In this document: piece after piece, positions 16,867-23,980 of the stretch
Layout: every line of letters starts with the position of its first letter
How positions within the stretch are numbered: the first letter of the stretch is position 1
Assembly (NCBI RefSeq): GCF_001427305.1
Contig: NZ_LMFZ01000034.1
Location: 230,085 to 294,084 of the forward strand
Direction: 5' to 3'
DNA length: 64,000 bases
From: Duganella sp. Root1480D1
GTDB taxonomy: Bacteria > Pseudomonadota > Gammaproteobacteria > Burkholderiales > Burkholderiaceae_D
Notes under the pieces: model-generated
Databases searched by the model: none
The model's input: only the letters and a program-made list of their open reading frames with translations
What the model was told of the DNA's origin: nothing
Program-made: the position numbers and the translations under genes

Positions 16867-17742
16867 ATGAGCTGGAGACGCTTCCCCCACATCGCCAAGA
16901 AGCTGCCTGCCGTTGGCTGGTGCGCCATCACCGAATGGCTGGAGCACCGCGCCAGCAGCAAAGGGGCCGCGCTTGCCTTCTACACCTTGTTTTCGCTGGC
17001 GCCCATCCTGGTGCTGGTGATTGCGATTGCCGGCCTGTTCTACGGCAGGGAAGCTGCGCAGGGCGAACTGTTCTTCCAGCTGCGTGGCCTGGTCGGCAGC
17101 CAGGGCGCCGAAGCGATCCAATTGATCCTGTCCGGCGCCGCCAACGAGAAGCAAGGCGTGATCGCTACCCTGATTGCCGGCGCCCTGCTGCTGTTCGGCG
17201 CCACCAGCGTATTCACCGAATTGAAAGGCAGCCTCGACGAAATCTGGCAATTGCCGCCCTCGACGGGCGGCGGCCTGTGGGATACCGTGCGCACCCGGCT
17301 GCTGTCCTTCGGCATGGTGCTGGTGCTGGGCTTCCTGCTGCTGGTATCGCTGGTAGTCAGCGCCGCCCTCTCCTTCGTCGAGAAGAAAATGGGCGCCTAC
17401 TGGCAGGACGCGGCGCTGCTGCTGACCATCCTCAACCACGTGATCAGCTTCTTCGTGATTTCCGCCCTGTTCGGGGTGATCTACAAGATGCTGCCGCGCG
17501 TGAAGCTGTCGTGGCGCGACGTGGCGATCGGCGCCTTCGGCACTGCCGCCCTGTTCACGCTCGGCAAATACGGCATCGGGGTCTACATCGGCAACAGCGG
17601 CGTCACCGACAGCTTCGGCGCCGCCGGCTCATTGATCGCCGTGCTGCTCTGGGTCTACTACTCGGCCCAGGTGTTCTTCCTCGGCGCCGAATTCGCGCGC
17701 CAGTATGCGCTCCAGCTTGGCAGCCTGCGCGACCGGCATTAG
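16867..17742 (+). CDS. YihY/BrkB-family inner membrane protein
   Basis: Integral membrane protein of 291 residues with about six hydrophobic helices (for example ALAFYTLFSLAPILVLVIAI, LIAGALLLFGATSVF, GMVLVLGFLLLVSLVVSA, FFVISALFGVI). This family was once called ribonuclease BN; that activity is not supported for it, and the transport or envelope role is unknown. The ATG at 16867 is chosen; upstream residues in frame are not membrane-like. AAGG at 16855-16858 could be a Shine-Dalgarno, but it overlaps the TAAGGT hexamer, so a leaderless message is an alternative. It ends two bases from the convergent AI-2E permease gene. Confidence 0.88.
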   Translation: MSWRRFPHIAKKLPAVGWCAITEWLEHRASSKGAALAFYTLFSLAPILVLVIAIAGLFYGREAAQGELFFQLRGLVGSQGAEAIQLILSGAANEKQGVIATLIAGALLLFGATSVFTELKGSLDEIWQLPPSTGGGLWDTVRTRLLSFGMVLVLGFLLLVSLVVSAALSFVEKKMGAYWQDAALLLTILNHVISFFVISALFGVIYKMLPRVKLSWRDVAIGAFGTAALFTLGKYGIGVYIGNSGVTDSFGAAGSLIAVLLWVYYSAQVFFLGAEFARQYALQLGSLRDRH

Positions 17743-17744
17743 CT

Positions 17745-18827
17745 CTATTCGCCGAGCAGTTCGGCGACCACCTCCATCCCCTCGACCTTTTCGGCGACCA
17801 CTTTCACGATCACCACCACCGGCACGCCCAGCAGCAAGCCCCACACGCCCCATAACCAGCCCCAGAACAGCAGGCTGACGAATACGGCGGCGGCATTCAT
17901 GCGCGCGATGCGGCCGGTCATCCAGGTGGCGATAACGGTGCCGACCAGGGTCGCAATGGCGATCGATGCCAGCGCCACCAGCGCCACCATTTGCAGCGAC
18001 TCGGACTGCAGGTAAGAGGCCACGCTCAGCGCACACACGATCAGCAAGGGCCCGAAATACGGCATCAGGTGCAGCAAGCCGGCCACGATAGCCCAGGCGC
18101 CGGCGTTTTCAAGGCCGATGAAATGCAGGGCCAGCCACATCAGCAGCGCCAGCAGCACATTGGTCACCAGCAGCATGAACATATAGCCCTGGATCGAACT
18201 GTTGATTTCGTCGAGGATTTGCAGCGTGACCTTCTTGCGCGTCAGCGAAGGCCCAGCCAGCTTGACCAGCTTGCGCTTGAAGGTATCGCCGGACAGCAGC
18301 AGGAAGAACATCAGGAACACCACCATGGTGGCCTGGCTCAGAAAGGACAGCAGGCCGCGCGAGCCGGCCCAGACCCAGTCGATTACCTTGATATGGCCGC
18401 CCTCCTGCGTCACCACGGCCACCGACTTGCGCGGCGCCGTCGCCGGCTTGCCTGAAGTCGCCTGCTCGATCTGGGTCGCAACGTCCTGGATGCGTTTCAG
18501 CGTGCTGTCCTTGCCGCTGGTGGTCGAGGCGACCAGGCGCGACAGCTTGCGGCCAGCATCCGGCAGTTCTTCGATGATGTTGGAAAATTCGACGTGCACC
18601 TTCTCCGCCGTCACCGCACCACCCAACAGGATGGCAAGCGTGACCAGCGTGGTGCCAAGCGCACGCCGCACGCGCACGCGCTCCAGCCAGGCTACCAGCG
18701 GATTAAGCGTGTAGGCCAGCAGGATGCCGAGCAGCAGGGGCACGAGGAAGTCCCGGCCCCACTGCAAGGCGTACAGGAAGGCGACGGTGGCAAGGATGGT
18801 CTGCGCCAGGCGCATGAGCCATGCCAC
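17745..18827 (-). CDS. AI-2E-family transporter (PerM/TqsA-like permease)
   Basis: Membrane protein of 360 residues with the AI-2E exporter family layout: two N-terminal helices (ILATVAFLYAL, LVPLLLGILLAYTL), a long hydrophilic periplasmic or cytoplasmic section (about 70-150), then five to six helices (MVVFLMFFLLLSG, FMLLVTNVLLALLMWLALHFIG, IVAGLLHLMPYFGPLLIVC and others). The substrate is unknown; family members export small molecules or ions. It lies six bases downstream of the BON lipoprotein gene, so the two form an operon transcribed from the regulated promoter near 19185. Confidence 0.87.
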   Translation of the reverse strand: MAWLMRLAQTILATVAFLYALQWGRDFLVPLLLGILLAYTLNPLVAWLERVRVRRALGTTLVTLAILLGGAVTAEKVHVEFSNIIEELPDAGRKLSRLVASTTSGKDSTLKRIQDVATQIEQATSGKPATAPRKSVAVVTQEGGHIKVIDWVWAGSRGLLSFLSQATMVVFLMFFLLLSGDTFKRKLVKLAGPSLTRKKVTLQILDEINSSIQGYMFMLLVTNVLLALLMWLALHFIGLENAGAWAIVAGLLHLMPYFGPLLIVCALSVASYLQSESLQMVALVALASIAIATLVGTVIATWMTGRIARMNAAAVFVSLLFWGWLWGVWGLLLGVPVVVIVKVVAEKVEGMEVVAELLGE

Positions 18828-18833
18828 CCGCGT

Positions 18834-19145
18834 TTATTTGACGCGGATGTCGTTCTTGACTTCTTTGACACCTTTCACGCCGCGCGCGATTTCGCCGGCG
18901 CGGGTGATGTCGGCAGGCTGGGCCACGAAGCCGCTCAGCTGCACGGTGCCTTTGAAGGTCTCGACATTGATTTCAGTCGACTTCAGCGATGGCTCGTTGA
19001 AAATGCTGGCCTTGACCTTGGTAGTCAGTGCAGAGTCGTCGACATATTCGCCGACGCTTTCCTGGGTTGGGGTCGAGGCGCAGCCGGCCAGGCCGAGGGT
19101 CGATGCAATGAACACGGCAGTTGCGAATCTGGATGCGATTTTCAT
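18834..19145 (-). CDS. BON-domain lipoprotein
   Basis: Protein of 103 residues: lipoprotein signal with lipobox LAGC (Cys21), then one BON domain (about 38-103: DDSALTTKVKASIF, TFKGTVQLSGFV, VKGVKEVKNDIRV). BON modules bind phospholipid and occur in osmotic-shock proteins such as OsmY. The ATG at 19145 is chosen because GGAGAAG lies upstream and the signal peptide begins there. First gene of an operon with the AI-2E permease. Its promoter carries one of two adjacent dyads (19210-19225). Confidence 0.88.
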   Translation of the reverse strand: MKIASRFATAVFIASTLGLAGCASTPTQESVGEYVDDSALTTKVKASIFNEPSLKSTEINVETFKGTVQLSGFVAQPADITRAGEIARGVKGVKEVKNDIRVK

Positions 19146-19182
19146 GACGCTTCTCCTATGTGTGGTGGGTGTTCCGGGCACT

Positions 19183-19225
19183 AGTGTCCAGCTAACAAGG
19201 CTAGTTTTCTGTTCGCCAGCGAACA
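19183..19225 (-). promoter_or_regulatory. Candidate Crp/Fnr-type site and -10 for the BON lipoprotein operon
   Basis: Perfect dyad TGTTCGCCAGCGAACA (19210-19225), centre 32 bp from GACACT (19183-19188) read on the minus strand, placing it at -41.5. Confidence 0.6.
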
Positions 19226-19226
19226 T

Positions 19227-19270
19227 TGTGCGGGATCGCACAGACGAGCGCGAGCAGCCAGCCATAAGCT
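19227..19270 (+). promoter_or_regulatory. Candidate Crp/Fnr-type site and -10 for the glycine-zipper lipoprotein operon
   Basis: Perfect dyad TGTGCGGGATCGCACA (19227-19242), one base from its neighbour at 19210-19225. Its centre is 33 bp from TAAGCT (19265-19270) on the plus strand. Together the pair gives one operator to each divergent promoter. Confidence 0.62.
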
Positions 19271-19301
19271 GCGCCTAATCCCACCCACAGGAGGAGATGT
19301 T

Positions 19302-19751
19302 ATGAAACCGACTGTATCCCTAGCAGCGATGATGGTGGCGGTGGCCGCTCTGTCGGCCGGCTGCGCCAGCAATTCATCCTATCCCCAGGCAACCGATTAT
19401 TCCTCGCAGGCTGATATCTCGACGTATGGCACGGTGGACTCGATCCGCGTGGTGCGCGTTGACCCGGCCACCAGCGGGGCCGGCGCAGTCGCCGGCGGCT
19501 TGCTGGGCGCCTTGGCCGGCAGCCAGATCGGCTCCGGTTCCGGCCGTACCGCGGCCACCGCTGCCGGCGCCATTGGCGGCGCCGTGATCGGCAACCGCGT
19601 TGAAGAAAACCGTAACATGCCGCGCGATGTGTACCAGATCAGCGTGCGGCTGGATAACGGCGACTACCGTACCATCAACCAGGACAGCGCCTACGACTTG
19701 CGGGTCGGCACGCGCGTGCGCATGGTCGATGGCCGGGTGTATCGTTACTAA
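19302..19751 (+). CDS. Glycine-zipper 2TM lipoprotein (SlyB/PcpY-like)
   Basis: Protein of 149 residues: lipoprotein signal with lipobox SAGC (Cys21), a spacer, a glycine-zipper hairpin at about 63-105 (GAVAGGLLGALAGSQIGSG, GAIGGAVIGNRV), then a small beta-rich end (YQISVRLDNGDYRTI, VRMVDGRVYRY). The layout is that of SlyB-type outer membrane stress lipoproteins. GGAGG precedes the ATG. Head of a small operon with the DUF3309 protein (11-base gap) and an exported helical protein. Confidence 0.88.
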   Translation: MKPTVSLAAMMVAVAALSAGCASNSSYPQATDYSSQADISTYGTVDSIRVVRVDPATSGAGAVAGGLLGALAGSQIGSGSGRTAATAAGAIGGAVIGNRVEENRNMPRDVYQISVRLDNGDYRTINQDSAYDLRVGTRVRMVDGRVYRY

Positions 19752-19762
19752 AGGAGGTTGCC

Positions 19763-19915
19763 ATGGCCACCATCCTGCTGATCGTGCTGGTGCTGCTTGT
19801 CATTGGCGCCCTGCCGACCTGGCCGCATAGCCGCAACTGGGGATATGCCCCGAGCGGCGTTGCCGGCCTGATTGTTGTCGTCCTGCTGATCCTGCTGCTG
19901 ACCGGCAGGCTGTAG
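19763..19915 (+). CDS. DUF3309-type small membrane protein
   Basis: A 50-residue protein with two hydrophobic helices (ATILLIVLVLLVIGAL and GLIVVVLLILLLTG) joined by a short loop PTWPHSRNWGYAPSG, which is the DUF3309 pattern. AAAGGAGG lies eight bases upstream of the ATG, a very strong ribosome binding site. Function unknown; small proteins of this kind accompany stress-induced envelope genes. Sits between the glycine-zipper lipoprotein and an exported protein with gaps of 11 and 14 bases. Confidence 0.88.
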   Translation: MATILLIVLVLLVIGALPTWPHSRNWGYAPSGVAGLIVVVLLILLLTGRL

Positions 19916-19929
19916 CGAAGGAGCACATC

Positions 19930-20277
19930 ATGAAAAAGCTGATTGGCGTTGCCGCGCTGGCCCTGTGCGGGCTGGCCGGCGCCCAGGTCACGCCGCCTGA
20001 GGTTGCACGACAGCAACAACAAGAGCTCAAGCGTGGCGACCCGCCGCGCTGGAGCCAGCCGGACCGCAGCGAAGCGGCCCAGCTCGCCACGCTGCGCAAG
20101 GAAATCAATGCCGCGCTGCGCGAAGCCCTGGAAGCCTGCAAGCAGCAAGGGGCTGGCGCAAACAGCGACTGCGTGAGGGAAGCGCGCAGCACTGCCCAGT
20201 CGGATTTGGCCAATGCGCGCCAGATCCACCTGGCCACGCGCGACCTGTCGCGTACCTTTGAAACAAGTGGCAAATAG
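19930..20277 (+). CDS. Exported helical protein, unknown function
   Basis: Protein of 115 residues with a cleavable signal peptide (MKKLIGVAALALCGLAGAQ, probable cut after AGA). The mature 95 residues are hydrophilic and helical and hold two cysteines (in EACKQQG and SDCVREA) that could form a disulfide in the periplasm. GAAGGAG precedes the ATG. Third gene of the 19302 operon; nothing indicates an enzymatic role. Confidence 0.75.
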   Translation: MKKLIGVAALALCGLAGAQVTPPEVARQQQQELKRGDPPRWSQPDRSEAAQLATLRKEINAALREALEACKQQGAGANSDCVREARSTAQSDLANARQIHLATRDLSRTFETSGK

Positions 20278-20321
20278 GCAAGCAAACAACCGCCAGTTAT
20301 GGCTGCATCATAAAAAGTCAT

Positions 20322-20343
20322 CCTGACCTCTGGCCGGGTCAGG
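20322..20343. promoter_or_regulatory. Inverted repeat over the Crp/Fnr gene promoter
   Basis: Arms CCTGACC (20322-20328) and GGTCAGG (20337-20343) separated by eight bases, immediately before TATGAT (20344-20349), which ends six bases before the ATG at 20356. The repeat fills the -35/-10 spacer region and could be an autoregulatory operator. Confidence 0.45.
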
Positions 20344-20355
20344 TATGATGCGAGA

Positions 20356-20967
20356 ATGCCACATGCATACCAATTACAAAGAGAGCAACACCGGGCAACA
20401 ACCGTCCAACGGTTGGGCATTGGCATTGAGCTCTACGACCGCTATACCGCACTGAGTGCCCCGCACGTGACGCCGGTCCACGTGCGCAAGGGCACCATGC
20501 TGCAGGAGGCAGGCACGCGGGCCACCCATTACTACTGGATTTCCAGCGGCGTGGCGCGGCGCGGCCATATCTCGGTGGCCGGCGAAGACCTGACCCTGGG
20601 CTTCATCACCGAAGGCGAAAACACCGGCTCGCACAGCGATATGATGAGCGGCTTGCAAGGCGCACCCGCGCTGGAATTCTTCGTGGCCGAGACTGCGCTC
20701 GAAGCCTGGCGCATCGACTGGGCCGCCATGCAGCGGCACAAGGCCGAGCACAACTTCGTCAACGAGTACTACCTGAAGATTATCGAATGCAGCATCCGCC
20801 GTTATGCGGCCAACCTGCAGATCCGCAGCCACACTACGGCGGAAGCGCGGCTGGAGGCGTTCCGCAGCCAGTTCCCCGGCCTCGAACGGCGCATCACCCA
20901 GCGCGCGCTGGCCTCCTACCTCGGCATTACCACGCAATACATGTCGCGCCTGCGCAAGACGCCTTAA
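20356..20967 (+). CDS. Crp/Fnr-family transcriptional regulator
   Basis: Protein of 203 residues with a cyclic-nucleotide-binding fold (about 20-125: VRKGTMLQEAGTRATHYYWISSGVARR, ETALEAWRI) and a C-terminal helix-turn-helix (about 178-200: RALASYLGITTQYMSRLRK). The cysteines of oxygen-sensing Fnr are absent and the nucleotide pocket is not typical of Crp, so the signal is unknown. No Shine-Dalgarno is evident and TATGAT ends six bases upstream, suggesting a leaderless mRNA. The stop overlaps that of the convergent YqjK-like gene by four bases. Confidence 0.85.
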   Translation: MPHAYQLQREQHRATTVQRLGIGIELYDRYTALSAPHVTPVHVRKGTMLQEAGTRATHYYWISSGVARRGHISVAGEDLTLGFITEGENTGSHSDMMSGLQGAPALEFFVAETALEAWRIDWAAMQRHKAEHNFVNEYYLKIIECSIRRYAANLQIRSHTTAEARLEAFRSQFPGLERRITQRALASYLGITTQYMSRLRKTP

Positions 20968-21323
20968 GCGTCGGGCCTGCGGCGCATCAGCCACCAGGCG
21001 CCGACTGCCGCCAGCACGCCGGCCGCCGCTGCCGGCTTCCACAAGCGCTTGCGGGCAATCCACGAACCCAGCGTGACCGCATACGGCAGCACGGTCTTGA
21101 AACTGATGCCGGACAAGCCGCCGCCCTGGCCAATGAAGGCGCCGAGGCGCGATTGCAGCGTCCCGATGGCCTGGTCGACGGCTCCATGCAGCAAGGCTTG
21201 CGGCTGCAGGGCGTTGATCACTTCATGCTTGGAGCGCAGCGTGCTGAGGCGGTACAACTCCCCTTCCCGCACCAGCCTTTCCTTGGCTACGGCGAGCGCC
21301 TGTAGTTCCTGTCTGGACGCCAT
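20964..21323 (-). CDS. YqjK-like membrane-associated protein
   Basis: Protein of 119 residues: charged helical N-terminus (about 1-60), a hydrophobic stretch near 78-112 (LPYAVTLGSWIA, then AAAGVLAAVGAWWLM), and a basic tail RRRPDA. It occupies the place of YqjK in the E. coli yqjD-yqjE-yqjK cluster and has the same plan, but residue identity is not obvious, so the name is positional. Last gene of a six-gene operon starting at 23871; the gap to the YqjE-like gene is ten bases. Confidence 0.65.
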   Translation of the reverse strand: MASRQELQALAVAKERLVREGELYRLSTLRSKHEVINALQPQALLHGAVDQAIGTLQSRLGAFIGQGGGLSGISFKTVLPYAVTLGSWIARKRLWKPAAAAGVLAAVGAWWLMRRRPDA

Positions 21324-21333
21324 GGTCTCCCTT

Positions 21334-21720
21334 TCAAAGCAGCATGTCGCGGTCGGACTTGAGTTCCGCCATTGTCGCCGACAAGCCTAGTTTGCCTTGC
21401 CGCACCAGGCTGCGCCCCCACAGCACCAGGCCGATTGCCATGACTGCAAAGGCAATCGCCAGTACCAGCAGGATCTTCCAGCCCATCGCTTCCCAGCACA
21501 GGTAAATCAGGGTAGCCGTGCCAAACGCAATGGCGAACCAGGCAGCCAGCAAGGCCACGGCAAACACGATGGACAATTGCAGCAAGGTGTCGCGCACCTC
21601 GGTCAGCTCAAGGGCTGCCAGTTCCAGGCGCGACAGTAAAAGGTGCAGGCAATTTTTGGCAAGCCCGGCCACTGAGGCAATCAGGCCGGGCGGTGGTGGT
21701 ACCTGGTGCTCGGCGGACAT
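21334..21720 (-). CDS. YqjE-like phage-holin-family inner membrane protein
   Basis: Protein of 128 residues with a helical N-terminus (ASVAGLAKNCLHLLLSRLELAALEL) and two membrane helices (SIVFAVALLAAWFAIAFG and ILLVLAIAFAVMAIGLVLW), then a charged tail. This is the holin-X/YqjE pattern. In E. coli YqjE and YqjD are stationary-phase inner membrane proteins, and YqjD binds ribosomes. Three bases separate it from the DUF883 gene, so coupling is likely. Confidence 0.85.
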   Translation of the reverse strand: MSAEHQVPPPPGLIASVAGLAKNCLHLLLSRLELAALELTEVRDTLLQLSIVFAVALLAAWFAIAFGTATLIYLCWEAMGWKILLVLAIAFAVMAIGLVLWGRSLVRQGKLGLSATMAELKSDRDMLL

Positions 21721-21723
21721 CGC

Positions 21724-22026
21724 TTATTTGCGGCCGAGGATAACGCCGACCAGCAGGCCCACGCCGGCTGCCACGGCAATCGAACGCCATGGGTTTTCCT
21801 TGACGTAGGCATCGGTCGAAGCGGCGGCCTGCTTGGCGCCGGCAATCGCGCTGGCCTGGGCTTCGTGGGCCTTGGCCAGGGCGCTATCGAGCGCTTTCAT
21901 GCCGCGGCCACGCAATTCGTCCGCTTTTTCACCGGTCAGCGCGGTAGCGGCCGTGAACAGGGCTTGCGCATCCTTGACCAGCGTTTTCACATCGTTGTTG
22001 ACGGTACTGATGTTCTGTTCCAGCAT
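21724..22026 (-). CDS. DUF883 (ElaB/YqjD-like) membrane-anchored protein
   Basis: Protein of 100 residues: amphipathic helices (about 1-70), then a C-terminal anchor (VKENPWRSIAVAAGVGLLVGVILGRK) ending in GRK. The ENPW motif before a Gly-rich helix is characteristic of ElaB/YqjD, tail-anchored inner membrane proteins that bind ribosomes in stationary phase. Preceded by GAGGAG. Fourth gene of the operon from 23871. Confidence 0.9.
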   Translation of the reverse strand: MLEQNISTVNNDVKTLVKDAQALFTAATALTGEKADELRGRGMKALDSALAKAHEAQASAIAGAKQAAASTDAYVKENPWRSIAVAAGVGLLVGVILGRK

Positions 22027-22052
22027 GATAGGACTCCTCTTTCGTAAGTGAT

Positions 22053-22559
22053 TTACGCCAATAAGTCTCGCATATCGTCGGCGTGTTCTTCCTCCACCGC
22101 CATGATTTGCGTCAAGAGTTGCTTGGTCGTCGGGTCGCTGTCACCAATCAGTTCGATCATCTGGCGATAGCTCTCGATGGCCACCCGTTCTGCTACCAGG
22201 TTGGCCCGCACCATCGCTTGCACCTCCCTTGAGTCATCATACTCGGCATGGCTCCTTTCGAGCAACGTTGCTGGATTGAAATCGGGTTCGCCATTGAGCT
22301 GGACGATGCGCTCGGCCAGCCAGTCGGCATGTTCCTGCTCCTGCGTCGCATGCTCCAGGAACTCGGCCTTGATCGAGGCGTTCGACAGGCCCGTCACCAT
22401 GTAGTAGTGGCGCTTGTAGCGGTTGATGCAGACCAGCTCGGTGGCCAGCGCTTCGTTCAGCATTTGCAGCACCAGCGCGCGGTTGCCCTTGTAGCCTTCG
22501 GTCACGGGACCGTCGGCCATATTGCGGGCCGCCGCGCGGATCGCGTTTTTATCGATCAT
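22053..22559 (-). CDS. Ferritin-like (bacterioferritin-type) protein
   Basis: Four-helix-bundle protein of 168 residues with a di-iron signature: E41 region (ATELVCINRYKRHY), E74-x-x-H77 (EQEH), E124 (VAERVAIES) and E156-x-x-H159 (EEEH). It is the size of bacterioferritin, but no haem-binding Met is obvious. Expected to store or detoxify iron, or to act as a Dps-like protectant. CGAGGAG lies before the ATG. It lies inside an envelope stress operon, 12 bases after the DUF4398-OmpA gene. Confidence 0.85.
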   Translation of the reverse strand: MIDKNAIRAAARNMADGPVTEGYKGNRALVLQMLNEALATELVCINRYKRHYYMVTGLSNASIKAEFLEHATQEQEHADWLAERIVQLNGEPDFNPATLLERSHAEYDDSREVQAMVRANLVAERVAIESYRQMIELIGDSDPTTKQLLTQIMAVEEEHADDMRDLLA

Positions 22560-22571
22560 GAAAACTCCTCG

Positions 22572-23465
22572 TTAGCGGCGCTGGGTCACCGGGCGGCCCG
22601 CTTCGGACAGCACGATTTCCACCCGCCGGTTCATCTGGCGCTCGCCAGCCGTGGCATTGCTGGCCACTGGATACGCTTCGCCATAGCCGCGCGTTTCAAT
22701 GCGCGAACGCTCGATGCCCATCTGGCCCAGGGCCATGCGGATCGCCTCGGCGCGCCGCTGCGACAGCTGCAGGTTGTAGGCGTCGCTACCGGTGCTGTCG
22801 GTGAAACCTTCGACCAGCACGGTGCGGTCCGGGTTATCGCGCAGCACATCGGCCAGGCGCTGGGCGATAGCCATGCCTTGCGGCGTCAGGTTGGCCTGGT
22901 CGACGTTGAACAGCACGTCGCCGAAGGTGATCACGATACCGCGTTCGGTCTGCTTGGCCTGCAGCTCCGACAGCGCAGCGGCCAGTGCGGCGGCGCGCGC
23001 TTGCGCATCGCGCGTCGCCGCCTCGGCGCTGGCGGCCTGGTTCTGCGCGTTCTCGGCATCCATGCGGGCCTGGTCGGCGCGGCGCTGGGCGGCTTCGGCT
23101 TCCGCGGTACGCGCTTGCAGGCGCACCTGGTCACGCTGGGAGGCAGCGTCCTTCAACTGGTCCTCGGCCGACTTGGCGCGGGCGATCTCCTGGGCGCTGG
23201 CGATCTTCTGCTTGGCGATATAGGCCAGCTTGTCGATCGTCTGCAGGCTTTCATTGCGTGCCGACGCCGTATTGGCCTGGTCCAGCGCGCGGGTAGCGGC
23301 GGCCAGTTCGGCGCTGGCATATTTGGCGACCATCGGATTGCCCTGGGCTTGCGCGTAATCGGCGCGCGCCACTTCCAGTTCGTTGGTGGTGGTGGGCGTG
23401 GTGCTGCAGGCGGCCAGGGCCAGGGCGGCGGCCAGCGCAGTAGGTTTCAGGAATGGCTTGAACAT
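22572..23465 (-). CDS. DUF4398-OmpA lipoprotein
   Basis: Protein of 297 residues: lipoprotein signal with lipobox LAAC (Cys20), a DUF4398-type region (about 28-90: LEVARADYAQAQGNPMVAKYAS), a long Ala/Gln coiled coil (about 90-165), and an OmpA peptidoglycan-binding domain (about 172-290: VLVEGFTDSTGSDAYN, LSQRRAEAIRMAL, MNRRVEIV). It should tie the outer membrane to the cell wall across a rigid spacer. AAAGGAG precedes the ATG. Second gene of the operon, after a separate DUF4398 lipoprotein. Confidence 0.92.
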   Translation of the reverse strand: MFKPFLKPTALAAALALAACSTTPTTTNELEVARADYAQAQGNPMVAKYASAELAAATRALDQANTASARNESLQTIDKLAYIAKQKIASAQEIARAKSAEDQLKDAASQRDQVRLQARTAEAEAAQRRADQARMDAENAQNQAASAEAATRDAQARAAALAAALSELQAKQTERGIVITFGDVLFNVDQANLTPQGMAIAQRLADVLRDNPDRTVLVEGFTDSTGSDAYNLQLSQRRAEAIRMALGQMGIERSRIETRGYGEAYPVASNATAGERQMNRRVEIVLSEAGRPVTQRR

Positions 23466-23478
23466 GGCGGCTCCTTTC

Positions 23479-23871
23479 TCAGCGAGTCATGGTGCTGTTG
23501 GCGCGATCAAGTTCTTCGCGCAGCACACGGATGTCATCTTGCAGTTGATTGGCGGCCTCGGTAGCCTTCGCGCTGCCGGCCTTGCTTTGCGCCAGCTTGG
23601 CATCGGCTTGCGCCTGCTGCGCCAGGTCTTGCGCGGTGCGGTAGTCCTTGGCTGCCAGCGCCTGGTTGGCGCGCAGCATCTTGTCGCGCGCTGCCGCCAT
23701 CTCGGCCGGAGCCAGTTCCGGTGCGCCGGTCGAAGCGGCGGCTTCCACCGCGGTGCGCGACGAGGCTACTTCGGCCGTGGCCGGGGTCTTCATGCTGCTG
23801 CAACCAGCCAGCGCGATCACACATGCTGCGCAGGCAGACGTCAACAGTGGTAGGCGATTCAGCGAATCCAT
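23479..23871 (-). CDS. DUF4398 lipoprotein
   Basis: Protein of 130 residues: signal with lipobox LAGC (Cys24), then a helical DUF4398 region (AEMAAARDKMLRANQALAAKDY, AQQAQADAKLAQ) and a coiled-coil tail. It is the stand-alone counterpart of the N-terminal half of the next gene product. The ATG at 23871 is chosen because GAGGAG lies seven bases upstream and the signal begins there. First gene of the six-gene operon; its promoter shares the dyad at 23932-23947 with divergent asmA. Confidence 0.87.
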   Translation of the reverse strand: MDSLNRLPLLTSACAACVIALAGCSSMKTPATAEVASSRTAVEAAASTGAPELAPAEMAAARDKMLRANQALAAKDYRTAQDLAQQAQADAKLAQSKAGSAKATEAANQLQDDIRVLREELDRANSTMTR

Positions 23872-23904
23872 TGTTGTTCTCCTCAAAGCGATTGGGGTAT
23901 GGCA

Positions 23905-23974
23905 GTTATATAAGCTGTCCCCGCTGGGTTCAGTACGGTGCCGCACATTGAAGCCCGGCAGCCCGGTGTAAGCT
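23905..23974. promoter_or_regulatory. Shared Crp/Fnr-type site with symmetrical divergent -10 elements
   Basis: The dyad AGTACGGTGCCGCACA (23932-23947) lies midway between TAAGCT (23969-23974, plus strand) for the AsmA gene and TATAAC (23905-23910 read on the minus strand) for the DUF4398 operon. Both hexamer centres are exactly 32 bp from the dyad centre, so one bound dimer could activate both promoters from -41.5. Confidence 0.55.
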
Positions 23975-23980
23975 GGCGCC

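Noticed and set aside
21287..21499. Small minus-strand frame overlapping the YqjE- and YqjK-like genes
   Set aside because: Out of frame with both members of a conserved cluster, without its own ribosome binding site.
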